Below are positions 1-13,500 of a stretch of DNA of 64,000 bases, piece after piece. Source of the stretch: Macrotis lagotis (Eukaryota; Chordata; Mammalia; Peramelemorphia; Peramelidae). The notes under the pieces were generated by a model. That model saw only the letters and a list, made by a program, of their open reading frames with translations, did not search any database and was not told the DNA's origin. The stretch spans positions 171,775,711 to 171,839,710 of the forward strand of contig NC_133658.1 of NCBI RefSeq assembly GCF_037893015.1, read 5' to 3'. Made by a program: the position numbers and the translations under genes. Within the stretch, counting starts at the first letter, position 1, and every line of letters begins with the position of its first letter.

Positions 1-1415
1 GCCTTTATTCCTTTCCTCCTCTTCTCCAACCTGTTTTTGGAAAATCAGAAAGTTCATCAGAGATAATTTTAAGGTCCTTTCCAACTTGCAAGTTCTATGA
101 TTCTATGAGTATTTTATGAGACCCTTCATTAGTCCTCTTTTCTTCAGCTCAGAAAATTAGCTGAGGAAGTAGAAAATGTGGATTAACTGTAAATTCTGCA
201 CTTAATGCCTAAGTGCTTTACAATTCAGGAAAATTCATCCCTGATTGCAGAGCTTGTTTTCACTGTGAAGAAAAGTGAGAACATGGAGGCTTTGTTGCTT
301 CTCTCTCCTCTGAATGCTCAGAAACTCCCAGGATAGCTCTCATGGAATTGAACCTTCTTGATGAACACACATTTTGGTTTTTTCTATAGTACTTCCCCCA
401 TGGTTAAAAGTGGTTTTTTTTAATAACCTGAGAACTCTAAAACATATTTCATGTCATAAAAAAAAATCTGTTTTTTAAATTTAACTTTTAAAAAGTTCTA
501 TCAATGCTTTTTGCTTTTCTATTACATTTACATTCTTTCTTAATATCATTGTCACTTCTTAATTATCTCCTCTCAATAGAGGCCTACTTATAATTTAAAA
601 AGTAGAAAGAGATAAAGCAAACTGACATTTTGACTAACATTTTGTCTGTGTCCAACAAGAGTGAACCTCACTCATTCTTCTTTACCTGTGGACCTTTTTA
701 TGGAGAAGTGGGAGGTATTTGAGCAATCATTGCATTGTTCTGAGTTTTGATGTCTTCTAGTGTTTTCTTTAACATTGTAGCAATTGAATTACTTTCTCTT
801 TAAAGTGTTACATGTCTCTTTTGGAAAAATTAGTTTTTGTAAATTTCCTAAGCATAATGAGAGGTATCTGACTCATGAAACTATTGACTTTTTAAAATTA
901 ATTTTTTTCAGTGAATAAAAATAGATTCCCCCCCTCCAACTGAACGGAGGGAAAACTCAGGTTAAAAAATATGTATAGTCAAGCAGAAAAAAATTCGTGG
1001 ATTGACTGTACAAAAATACCACATGCTCTTAATCCATTACCTTCTGTTAGGAGGTCAGCAGTATGTTTTGCCATATGTTTGGTTGATCATTGAGTTGATC
1101 AGAATTCTTATATTTTTCAGAGTTGTTTGTATTTCCAGTGGTATAATTATTATATAATTGTTCTCCTGGTTTTGTCACATAACTCTGAATTAGTTCAGAT
1201 AAGTCTCCAGGTCTTCCTGAACTGTTCCCAATAGTATTCTATTACAGGATTCTTCACTTTTTGAACTAGTCATTATCCTTGAAGAAAAACCACTTTACAC
1301 TTTCTAACCAAGTTCTTCATTTTTCACTGGAATTCTGTTTTTGTTCTTGTTTTGGGCTTAGTTTGTAACAACATGCTGAACTCTCAAGGTGACCAAGGAC
1401 ATCTTTGTCTTGCAG
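1..1415. other. RRBP1 intron, no recognised feature
   Basis: AT-rich sequence upstream of the first visible exon. No exon with both splice sites, no SINE and no clear transposon was seen. T- and A-runs are frequent. Confidence 0.6.
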
Positions 1416-1569
1416 GCAGAATGCTGAACTGGCCAAGCTCAGGCAAGAGTGCAGTAAGCTTACAAAAGAAATAGCTGAAAAATCTGAGGCTGTGCAGCAG
1501 GAGGAACAACAGAAGAAGAGCTTAGAGATCAAAGCTACAACCTTGGAGAAACAGGTCCAGCAGTTGCAG
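1416..1569 (+). CDS. RRBP1: RRBP1 coding exon (first in window)
   Basis: Acceptor ttgcag, then one base completing a codon, then residues NAELAKLRQE...LEKQVQQLQ, donor gtgag. The 154 nt encode 51 residues of coiled coil. A second AG four bases downstream (gcag at 1416-1419) would shift the frame, so the first AG is chosen. It is preceded by 1.4 kb of intron in which no further exon is visible. Confidence 0.92.
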
Positions 1570-4500
1570 GTGAGGCGTGAGCCTGGTGCCAGCCCATGGG
1601 TCTTCTCAGTCCATTTGGGGCCATGCTCAGTGTGGTGAGGAGAGTTGATGTGACCTATCCATGATTGGGCCCATTGACATCATCCACCCTGACTTAATGA
1701 AGGGCATACAGTTGGACAATTTAAAAATTTTAAAAGACCAGCATAAAGAATTAGCCACCTCGGGCAGTTAGGTGATAGAGTGGATAGAACACTGACCCTG
1801 GAGTGAGGAGGACCTGGGTTCAAATCCAGCCTCAAGACAATAATTGCCTAGTGGTGTGACCTTAGGCAAGTCACTTAACCCCATTGCCTTTAAAAAAGAA
1901 TAAAGAATTGGCCACCTCTTTTTAGTCACAGAATCCTAAACCAAGATCTCATTGGGGACTAATTGACTATGGGAGCATGTTCTCCTTTTTGGAGAACCTA
2001 GCTTATTTTTTACCCATTTGTATAAGTCCTATTTTTGTGATAGCAAATTACCTCAGTATAGGGTCCTTTTCCTCCCAGAACTGGCTTTTACATATCTGAC
2101 TATTCAGAAAACAAGGAAAATTATACCAACTACTCTAATCCAAACTGATTAGGATATTTTGCTTCTGAAGACTTGTGTCTAAAAAAGTAGAAGCCCTAGA
2201 TGCAGCTTGGAAGTGGAAACAGGTAATATTCAGTGCTTATTTGACTCAAATGTGGAGAAAATCTTACTGTTAGACTAGTTCTTTTGGTTTGGAATTTTGG
2301 ATAAATTTTTTTTTTTAATCTGAGATGCTTTTGGTCCTATTTATGTGGGATCATGAAAGCATGACTGAAGGAAGGTGCTTACAGCCAATAGATGAATAGT
2401 TGGTAGAACTTGTGTTCTGATCATACTTTTGCTTTGTAATTAGCTGGGTGACTTGGCAATTCACTTAACCTCTTGGGGACCAGTTTCCTTATCTATAAAA
2501 TGCAAGGGTTTGACCAAGGCTCCTTTTAGCGATAATATTTTGTGAGCATATCTAGTTTATGGATGTTGGGCATTCTTTACCTGTTTGAATCTAAAGTCTT
2601 CCCTTTTCCTATTTGGGAAGCATCTTTCCCTTCAACAAAGATTTTCTGCTAATGGGGACTTAAGCTTCCTGGGACCTGAGGCTAGAGCATTCTCTAAATT
2701 TTCAGCTTCTCTGATAGTCTCCTGGCAAAGATACAGCTGTCTGGGAAGGAAGGAAGTTGCATCTGAAAAACTGATTCTGTCTGACCAGCAACATTGAGGA
2801 ACCTACTGAGAAGAAGTTTATATATTTTCCGCCCATCATGACACATGCAATTTTATTAGATAAACTGAAATTTTGGAAACAAAAGTTTTTTTTAATAACT
2901 AGCATGCCTCCTGTATACTTGTCTGAATGAGTTATTTTTACACTGTAAAGCATCTCGTGGCCTAACATTCCTATCTTTTATCCCTATCTCATCAAGGATT
3001 TAAGTGCCTGTTTTATTCCCAACATTGAGAATGTATAGACAAATATTAAACAGTGCCTTTAATTAAACCATCAACAAGCTTACTTATCTTCTACTGGATA
3101 AAGACAATAAGTATATAGGTCATCCAATTCAAAGTAACTACAAAATAAGGTCAGAGCAGTTGGGGAAGGGGCAGAAGTAGTGGAACCCCACAGTGGGGAA
3201 ATGAGGCAAGGCCTCTTGTCGGAGATGGCACTTGTGTTGAATCCTGAAGGGGAAAAACCTTGGGGTTCCAAGGGGGTGGAATGAGGAGACAAGTAGGCTG
3301 TTTGTCTTGAGCACAGAGTATGTGCTCAAGGACTCCCATTGCCAAACACACAAGTTTGTATTTGATTCTAGAAATAACTGGAAAATGAAGCAGCAGCACA
3401 TAGAACAGTAGATCCAGGAAAGTACCCCTTCTGAGAAGTGACAAATGTGATCCCCTGTAGGGGCCAGTTACCTAAGGATAGAGGAAATTGGAGTCCTTGA
3501 CAGTTATACCAATACTGGGTCCTTGAATAAGCTAGGTAATGAGGAGCTCACAGGTTAGTAACATGCCCTAGGATCTGGAGTCTCTGCTTAGTGATTCATC
3601 AGTGATATTTACTGCATTTGTTTGCATGTCCCTCCTCCCCCCCACCCCCGACCATCCCTTTAAAACAGAATATTTTGGAATGTTACCAGATTTGGAGTCA
3701 AGCTTACCATCCATGGGTTTTGCACTCCACTCTGTTCTTCCCTCCTTATTGCAGTTCCTCTCTCCATCTCTCTGTCTGTCTGTCTGTCTTTCTCCTCTGT
3801 TGAAAAGTGAAAGTATTTGCCCTATTCCTCTAGGCCTTCCATGGTATTCTCAGGTTCTGGTCTTTCAAAGACTACTGAGAGTAACTCGTTGGTCACTGTC
3901 TTCCAGGATTCTAGGATGAAGCTTGCTTGGACCTAGTGACTTAAGCTCACTGAGGAGAGGGAGGCATACTTTTTAAGTCTTCTTATTTCCTCTAAGCATT
4001 TCTTACTAATTAAGAGAATAATGATCCTTTTCTCCTAGAAATGTGCCAGCATTTTGCTTTGGATTTTGAAAAAAATGCTACTGGATCTAATATTGATTTG
4101 GTCACTTAACCAGATGGTTTATTTAAAGTTAACCTTGGGTCAGCTAGGTGGCGCAGTGGATAAAGCACCAGCCTTGGAGTCAGGAGTACCTGGGTTCAAA
4201 TCTGGTCTCAGACACTTAATAATTACATAGCTGTGTGGCCTTGGGCAAGTCACTTAACCCCATTGCCTTGCAAAAAAAAATAGTTAACCTTGATTGGGTA
4301 AAAAGGCTTGGCAGCAGTTCAGAACCTCAGGAATGAAAGTATCTGACTACATTGGACTTGTTCTTTAAAAAAAATTACTTAATAATTCTGTTCATAATAG
4401 TTGCCACTTTCTGATGTTGCCTAGGAACATGTTATTGGGAGAGAGGTTCTCCTTGCTCTCTTCCAGGTCATCTGATGAGGAGCAGAAAAACCCAAGTTTT

Positions 4501-7500
4501 TTCAGGAGTTCTCAGGAAAGCCACATCACCACATTCCTTCCTCATGTATTCCTTTGGAATTTGAGTGGATGTCATGAATTCATTATGGAAAATATTTTTC
4601 ATTCTAAAACTGTACACAAACTTCCCCTGTGCAGAATATATTCAGGACATAATTTTAAAAAAATCTCGGAGGATGGTTTTTGCTTATTTGCTTCAGTATT
4701 CACTTATGGGTGATGCCACCCCAGGTTCACTAGAATGCAGCAAACCCACTTTAAGCTGGGTTTGAGCAATAGTGATTAAAGGAAAACCTGTCATCCATTT
4801 TTTAACCCAGAATACCTTTTTTTTAAACATATGTACCTGTAATTTCATTGTGAGACAGGACCTCTCAGTTTTTTGTTTTTGTGAAATGGTTTATTCAGTT
4901 TATTCAAATAATTGCTTTGACTTTTTTGCCTCCTGCTCTCCTTCCTCTTGACTGAGGGTATGAATTGCAAGAAGATGAATTGCAAATTTGAAGATATGAT
5001 TACAAAGATACTTAACTAAGACTGCCAACACATTTTTGGGGGGGGTGCTGGGATAAGGCAAAATCATTTTGCATGCTTTCTTAAATCTAGGAATTCAGCT
5101 TCTCCATCTCCCTCTCTCTTTTTCTTTCTGTCCTCCTCCCTCTCAGGTTTCTCAAAAAGAAAAAGAAGACGCCCTCCAGAAAAGATTGGATGAAGTGAGT
5201 GGAGAGCTTCGCAAATCTCAATCCAGCTACAAAAATCTTTTGGCAGATGTGGAGAAAGCAAAGGGAGATCAGCAGAATATTGCTGGTTAGATTACTTATT
5301 ACCTCTTTCTCTCCTTATAGGTTAGAAAATTGAGTAACAAAGGCAAACCAAACTTGCTGCCATTTCCTAAGAGTTAGAGAAGTCAGTATTTCCAGCTTGT
5401 TTTCAAAACTGTTCAATTCCTCACCCCCACAACTTTGGTTCTAGGGCACACCCATGTTCCTTCACTCTAGCCCCTAGGAACCCTTTCTATGATGTAAACC
5501 TTCTTACTGGCTTTAGGATATCTCTTGTCTGAGAAAAATGAATCCCTAGAGTTGAGGTGCGGCCATGCTGTCCATGACTGTGTGTAGTGTTCCTATTGTT
5601 ACTTCTTGGCCCCATCTCAAGTTGGAAATGGGAAAGGATGACTCCTTCTAAAGTCAAAAGAAACATAGGACTGCCGTCCCAAGGAAAATATTCAAGGTCA
5701 GTGAGAATAGAGTGGAAGGAATGGAACTTGGAAGCAGAATCCCTGGATTTGGATAGCCACCTACTATCCCCATGACTAGACAAATCCCTTCACCTTATAG
5801 GATCATCTCTTTAAAATAGGAAGGGACCTCAAAGACCACCAACTCCAGCACCTTCATTTTCCAGCTGAGAATACTGAGGACCAGGAAGATTTAAATAACA
5901 TGGCCCATCTTCCATCCATGTAGCCTGTGGCCAAGTTGGGTCCTCTGATTTTCATCATATTACATACCTATAAAACCAGTATTTTGTACTAAGAGACTTC
6001 CAAGACCCCATCCAGCTCTAATAATCATAGTACTTACTATTGTTCAATTATAGAATATATATATGAACTACCCCAGACTTACTTTTTAATCAGTTACACA
6101 ACCTCTGGGAGGGTGACTTTGAGAATTTTTTTCCTGGGAAGGCACAGGAAATTGATGGAACCTAAGCACACCAATTAAACGTAACCTTCTTCTTGAGATA
6201 TACCATGAACTGATGTGCAGAACTCAAAAATATACAGACTTGATGAAGTTTCTACTTTCCTAATGTGAATTCTTCACACCACCATTTTCCTAAAGTTTGG
6301 TATAATTTCATCTGCTTAGCCTCGACTGAGGATAGGAAAGTGGTTAAAACTTTAGAGCATTAACGATATGAAGACTGTAGGAGAAAGGGAAATTACTGGA
6401 GTCAAAGATAACTTGATAGTCCCATCTATTTTAAAGAATAATTCAGGTTAGTTAATGTTTTTCCCTAGCTACTTAATGACTATAGTTTTCAGCAGTTAAT
6501 AATAAAATCATCATTTTTTTCTTATTGGGTAGCATAGCATAGGAGAAGAAAGCCTGGGTTCAAGAAATCTTGCCTCAGATGCTTACTGTGTGATCCTAGA
6601 CAAGTAATTCAACCTTTCTCAGCTCTGGTTTCTCATCTCTAAGTTAAGGATAATAATAGTTCCAGAAAAGCAGTTTGTAAATCTTTAAAGACTTATTTGA
6701 CTTCAAGTGATTATTGTATTTAAATCTTATGTTTAAAACCTCTAAGTGTTTTTTTAACCCCTTTAACTACTAATGCAGACCAGGCAAGGTGGTATAATAC
6801 TGTATAAGTTCTGTGAAGAACATTCTGGGAGTCCTTTCTTGACCATTCCACTTATTTTCCCTCTCTCTTCCCTTTTTTCTGCTATAGAACTGCATAGCAA
6901 GTTACAGTCCTCTGAAACAGAGGTGAAAAGCAAGTCTGAAGAGTTAAATAAACTGAAAGGAAAGCTATCGGAGTCCAATACAGAAAATGCAAAACTCACA
7001 GAAAGGATTAAATCTATCGAGACTCTTTTGGAAGCTGGGCAGGCCAAGGGCAACAAAGACACCCAGGTCAGAACTCATCATCACCCTCTCTTTCAAGTAG
7101 GCTTCCATTCATAAAAATTAAACGAGGGTTATACACATCTTCAAGTTTTTCAAGAGGTCTCCTGACCATGGATAGTCTTTTTCTCACTTTTTTGGTCCAT
7201 CATTGACATGAATTGTAGAAATATTTTATGATCTCTTTCTGCTCTCTTATCTAGGCCCAGAATAAAGGGGGTGGGGGCGGGGGAGAGATAGAGTTGAATC
7301 TTTATTTTAAAAAAATAAGCAATGGAAAAATGAAGGAAAATCTTGTGTTGATGGATATCCATTTTTTCTTTTCACTTTAGACTAGCCAAGTAGAGATGGA
7401 CCAGTTACAAGCAAGGTAAGACTGGAAAGCAGAATGTTTTATGCTATCCTTCACTGATTTTTTAGGCTTCAGGTGGGGTAGTTTGAGTTGAGATGAGTTG

Positions 7501-10500
7501 AAATGAGAAAGGCCTTAGATTTTTAGAATAAGTCCAATTTTAGAGGCTCCTTTTCTGACTTCTCTGCATTGACTAGCATACTAAAGATAGAGAATAATGG
7601 GTATCTTCCTCTATGGACTATCACTTTAAGAATAGGATTTCTTCTTATTACTCATATATCCCTTGGGAGAGTAAGCAGGGTGATTTGAAATACTTTTGAG
7701 TAGACTAATAAATGTACACACATGCATACATGCCCACATAAAATAGTGCAAGACTTGCTATGAGAATAAATGTTTCAGTACTAATTTGTTCACTGGTCTG
7801 CACATTTGGGATTTGGGTTTAGCCAAAGTGTGTTGGAGTACTGACTATTTGTTTTTGTTAATGAGATGACTTCAGTCTGACCTAAATCTTGTTTTTTTGG
7901 TATCGTCAGAGTCACTGACCAGTGCTGCATTCGTTCAGTACTGCCCGAATTGGACAAGGCATTGTTCATTTAGTGTTTGTTTGGTGTTGCTAAGGATTGG
8001 GGATGACTGCCCCATAGGGCCCCACAAGTTAATATAGGCCCAGAATTCTTGGGGCTCATCATCTCTGGAAGCATGAGTTTCTCAGGGCACACTCACAGGC
8101 TTGACTTGGCTAGGGCCAAGAGCTCAAATATCTATCATATAGTTCCCCCACCCCCACCCCCCTCTATTACACAGATGTGTTCTCATATGTGGCATCCGGA
8201 AGATTCTCTTGCTTTGGCTATGACTGCTAGATGAGTCACTTAAACATAACTCACTATGATCTGTTCCTTCTGGCAGCCAGTGTCCTAAGCTACAAAAACA
8301 AAAAACAACAATAAAAAACTACCAGAAGACATTGGACCAAACTCTTTCCATTTTCCTGTCCCAATATGTCTTATTTCAAGACAGGCAAATTAGTTGAAGA
8401 GTGTTTTTTGGATACAGTTTTGTGTTAAAGTTGGAATTTGGGGACACTTTGAATGTTGCTATAGAAATTGTTGTTGTTGTTTTAAAGAAGATGGATAAGA
8501 ATTTTTAAGTCATTCAGATAGCTGGCATAATTTTTATCTTCAAAAAAACAATTTTCTGGAAGCATTTGCTCATCTGGTTCTGCTGTTGATAATTATTTAT
8601 TTAGAACCTTGGAGAAACCAAGGAAGAAGACAAAAAAATAATTTATATGTCCTTTCCATTAGCCTTTTGGTTTGGTTTGGTTTCTGGGAGATTTTATCTT
8701 TACAGAAGAAAATTTGAGTATATTATATCCTCTTCATTTAGAGATACGGAGTTCATGAGGATGTGGGAGTATTGCTAGGTACAGGTTGATCTAGTATAGA
8801 TTTGTGAGATGTATTAAAAATATTTTAAAGAACTGATAGATTTTTATGGAAAAACAACTTTCAAATTCATGCTGCTACTGTTTTTAGGAAAGAAAAACAT
8901 GAACATTGTAACTGCCAGATTGTATTAACAATATAACATAATCCAATAATCAGAAGATCATTAGATACATGATTGTGTTTTCAGTTTCAGTGTCTTTTTC
9001 TTTAAAAAAATTTTGTTTTTTTTCCAACTACATGTAATCTTAAAAATTATTTTTTGAATTTTACAGTTTTTCCCCTAATCTCAGTTCTTCCCCCCCACCC
9101 CCCACAGAAGGCAATCTGTTGGTCTTTACATTGTTTCCTTGCTGTACATTGATCAAAATTGAATATGTTGAGAGAGAAATCATCCTCAAAGAAAAAATAA
9201 AATATGAGATAACAAAATTACATAATAACTTTTTTTAATTAAAGGTAATAGTCTTTGGTCTTTCTTTAAACTCCACAATTCTTTCTCTGCATACAAATGC
9301 TATTCTCCATCACAGATACCCTAAAATTGTCCTTGATTGCTGCACTGATGAAATGAGCAAGTCCATTAAGATTGATCCATCAACCCCATGTTACTGTTAT
9401 GGTATACAATGTTCTTCTGGTTCCATGAAATCTTTTTTTTTACAGTTTGAGTTTTTAAATTTTCCTCCCTCCCCACTTCCCCAGACAGAAAGCAATCTGA
9501 TACAAACTCTATATTTATAACCATACTTAACATAATAATGTATTATCCTTCATTCTTTGATAATTTTTTTTTAGGTTTTTGCATGGCATTAAGTGGCTTG
9601 CCCAAGGCCACACAGCTAGGTAATTATTAAGTGTCTGAGGTCGGATTTGAATTCAGGTCCTCCTGACTACAGGGCCAGTGCTCTATCCATGGAGCCACCT
9701 AGCTACCCCCAATTATCCTTCATTCTTTTTTTTTTTTGCCAGAGTTAGATTAAACCATAATTAGGAAATATAACAAATATAACAAACTAAATAAAAATAT
9801 ATTAAAACATAGATAATGTTAACATGATTTTCTAAGTGGTGCACATTGATACTTATATAAGGATTAGTGACCCCATTTCTATTTGAATTTGACACCACTG
9901 TCATATCCTATTCTTTTTTTTTCTTCTTTTTTTCTTTTTACATTTATTTTTTTATTCTCATTTTGTACAAATGTTTTTTTACATTAATAAAATATTCTTG
10001 TTTAAAAGTAAACAAAATACCCCTCCTCCCCCATGAATATAGGTAGACTTGCTTGGGTGAAAAAAGTAAAGGGGAGAGAAAAAAATTAAAATTAAAAAAA
10101 AATAATTGTAGGTATGGCCAGGTGGCGCAATGAATGAAGCACCAGCCCTGAAGCCACGAGCACCCGAGCCCATATCCAGCTTTGTAAACCCAACAATCAC
10201 CCAGCCGTGTGACATGCGAGCCACGTGATCCCTACTGCCCTACAAAAACCAAAAAAAAAGACCCCAAATAAAATAAAATAGGATAGTAATAATAGTAGGG
10301 GTGGCTGGGTGGCAGACAGAGCATTGGCCCTTGAGCAAGTAGCACCTGGACCCAAATCTGGCCCCAGACACCCAAAGATCACCCTGCTATGTGGCCCCAG
10401 GCAGGCCACCCAGCCCTACCTGCCCTGCACTCTCCCCCAAATAATAATAGCAAAAAATGTGCTTGAGTCTTTGCTCCAACACCAACAACTCTGTCATGGG

Positions 10501-13500
10501 TGGATCTCATTCTTTATGATAAGTCCATCACAAAGTTACTTCCCTATTTTTCCACCGTTGCCATTGCTGATCACAACTCCCTCCTTTCTTATTTCTCCAC
10601 TACCATGTACTCTTATTTTTCTCTCTCCTTTCACTCTGACTCTTCTGTAGGGTCGTTGACTGGCTCAGCAGACAGATGCCTGGTCCTGGGGCCAAGAAAC
10701 CCTGAGCCCCCATACCACCCCCTTAGGCCCAGAATTCACCTGGCCCCTTGGTCCCTTCCAATCCCAGCCCCTTGCAAGAAGTAAGAAAGAAAATGTGTTA
10801 TATCTGACCACTGTCCCCCCATGGTCCATCCTCTCCTCCTTTATTCACATCCCCCCCTTCCCCCTGCTCCCCCCTCCTTCTTACTCCAGTTGTCTATACC
10901 CCATTGGGTATATATGCTGTTTCCTCTCCTAGCCACCTCTGATGAGAGCAAAGGTTCCCTCATTCCCCCTTGCCTCCCCCTTTCCATATCATTGCAATAG
11001 CTCATTGTAATAAAAAAAAAAATCTTATGTGAAATATCTTGGACTACTCCCCCTCTCCTTTTTCTTTCTCCCATTCCATTTCCCTTTTTTTCTATTGACA
11101 CCATTTTTACACCATATTTTATCTTCGAATTCAGCTTTCTCCTGTGTTTCAACTATAAAAGCTCTCTCTACCTGCTCTATTAGCTGAGAAGGTTCATATG
11201 AGTATTATCAGTGTCATTTTTGCATATAGGAATACATGCAGTTCATCATCAAGTCCCTCATATTTCCCCCCTCTCCTCCAATCTCCATGCTTCACCCAAG
11301 TCCTGTATCTGAAGATCAAACCTTCTGTTCAGCTCTGGCCATTCCAAAAGGAACCTTTGAAATTCCCCAGGTTCATTGAAAGTCCATCCTTTTCCCTGGA
11401 AGAGGACATTCAGCCTTGCTGGGTAGTTCATTCTTGGCTGCATTCTAAGCTCTTTTGCCTTGTGGAATATTCTATTCCAAGCCCTACGAGCTTCCAATGT
11501 AGTTGCTGCTAAGTCCTGTGTGATCCTGACTGCAGCTCCACGTTATTTGAACTGTGTCCTTCTGGCTGCTTGTAATATTTTCTCTTTGACTTGGGAGTTC
11601 TGGAATTTGGCTATAATATTCCTGGGGGTTGGTTTTTGGGGATCTCTTTCTTGGGGGGATCGGTGGATTCTCTCCATTCTATGCCCTCTGCTTCTAGAAT
11701 ATCAGGGAAATTTTCCTGTAGTAATTCTTTGAAAATGATGTCAAGGCTCTTTTCCTGATCATGACTTTCAGGTATTCCAATAATTTTTAAATTATCTTTC
11801 CTAAGTCTATTTTTCATATCAGTTGTTTTTTCAATGAGATATCTCACATTTTCTTCTAATTTTTCATTTTTTTGGTTTTTGAAATATTGATTCCTGATTT
11901 CTGGTAAATTCATCAATCTCCCTGAATTCTATTCTTTGTCTGAAGGATTTGTTCTCCTCAGAGAGTTTTCTTTATCTCTTTTTCCATCTGGCCAATTTTG
12001 CTTTTTAAAGCATTCTTCTCCTCAATAACTTTTTGAACTGTTTTGTCCATTTGACCTAAGCTGTTTTTTAGCATGCTATTTTCTTCAGCATTTTTTTGGA
12101 TTTCCTTGACTAGGCTGCTGACTTCATTTTCATGTTTTTCCTGCATCTCTCTCATTTCTTTTCCCAGTTTTTCTTCTAACTCCCTCATTTGATTTTCAAA
12201 GTCTTTTTTGAGCTCTGTCATAACCTGATCCCAATTTCTGTTTTTCTTGGAGTTTTTAGATGCAGGAGCTTGTGCTTCCTCATCTTCAGACTGAGTATTT
12301 TGATCCTTCTTGGGCTCATATGCAAAATATTTCTCAATGGTGTTCCTCTTGTTTCTCTGCTTGCTTTCATTTTCCCAGCGTGAGCCTGGTTTTGGGGGGC
12401 TTCCTGAGCTTTTGGGACACTCCCACAAGGGTCTCAGTGTGTGAGGCTCTGTCCTCCCTCCTGGTCTGTGAATGATCATGCGCCCCGCTCTGCTATGGGG
12501 CTGAGGTGGAGGGGGCCCCTGCTGTTCTATTGGGGAGGGGGCCTAGACTGCGATCAGGATCTGAATGTGGTCAGAGCCCCAGAGTCCTGTTCCAGGGGCA
12601 GAGGACAGAGCTGGGCAGTCTCTCTTCACTCCCCTCCCTAGGTTCAATGGGCTCATGCCCTGGGGGCTTCTGCTTACCAGCTACCCCTGCTTCTGTTTCT
12701 TGGTCTGCCTTGGCTGCTGCTGGCTGCTTGCTGTGTGCCCTGAGGGCAGGGCTTCAAGTGCTCGCAGAGGTCCCCTGCTGTTCCCCCAATTTGTGTGGCG
12801 GGCCACCCCTCTGGCAGGCCGCCCCTCCGACCCTGGGGAGCAGAGCCTTTCTGCTCTTTTCCAGGTTACCTTGAGTAGGAGAACTGCCTCACTGGGTCCC
12901 TCTGTGGGTTCTGTCTCTCGAAAATTTAGTTAGTCCTTAGCTTATAAGTTTTATGGGAGAGTTCCTAAGACAGGATCCGTTCTTGTCGCCATCTTGGCTC
13001 CCTGTCTGTCTTTCTTAAGATGTGCATGAGATATGGCTTAAATCAAAAACAGCAGCTAACAATGATATTAACCAATATCAGCATTTGGCTTATATTAAGA
13101 GTAAATGTTTTTCCTGCAACATTTTCAGTCTTATCCTGTTGTTTTGGTTAATGTCAACATTGACCAATTCTGGACACTATAACACATTATTGGTCTAGAA
13201 ACTTTTTGAATCACCTCTTTTTTTATAACAGGATCCTCTAATCTTTTGGCTCTTCCAGGCCTCATTGCCCAACAAAAACCTCTCAAAGGCCGCATAATGA
13301 ATTCATTACTCATTCATGAATTTAATGCAACCCACACCACCAACACAGGTGGCAAGTTGGGTACATCTGGTTTATGTCATATTCTAAAATATAAATTTTA
13401 GAGTTATTTATTATAGTGCCTGTCTATGCTTGTTTCCTCAGTATGGAATATGTAAGATTTATAAAACCTTATCAAAAGTTATCAAAAAGAAGCGCCTAGG

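Larger units (their letters stand above)
9905..13005 (-). mobile_element. HAL1-like (ORF1-only) L1 element, near full length, antisense
   Basis: Read on the - strand, the element starts with ggagccaagatggcgac at about 13000 and has a GC-rich 5' leader to about 12480. An ORF1 follows with a coiled coil (12479-11958), an RRM-like part with LRKDNLKIIGIPES (11916-11611) and a C-terminal part with RRAWNRIFHKAKELRMQPRM and NYPARL (11497-11258), as in L1 ORF1p. Frame breaks near 11950 and 11600 interrupt ORF1. After the ORF1 stop comes about 0.8 kb of 3' UTR, three SINE-like modules in opposite orientation, and an A-rich tail. No reverse-transcriptase ORF2 is present. Same architecture as 32795-35034. 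No clear target duplication was found, so edges are approximate. Confidence 0.8.

Noticed and set aside
148..186. Short coiled-coil-like reading (LRKLAEEVENVD) after an AG near the window start
   Set aside because: It runs into TAA with no usable GT donor and no match that I can place in RRBP1. Chance resemblance.
10841..11152. 103-codon frame on the - strand downstream of ORF1 in the HAL1-like element
   Set aside because: It lies in the 3' UTR of the element, is low in complexity, and is not open in the second copy. Not taken as ORF2 or a new gene.
12506..12933. Two overlapping 122-codon frames on the + strand
   Set aside because: They lie in the GC-rich 5' leader of the antisense HAL1-like element. 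Lack of stops there reflects base composition.
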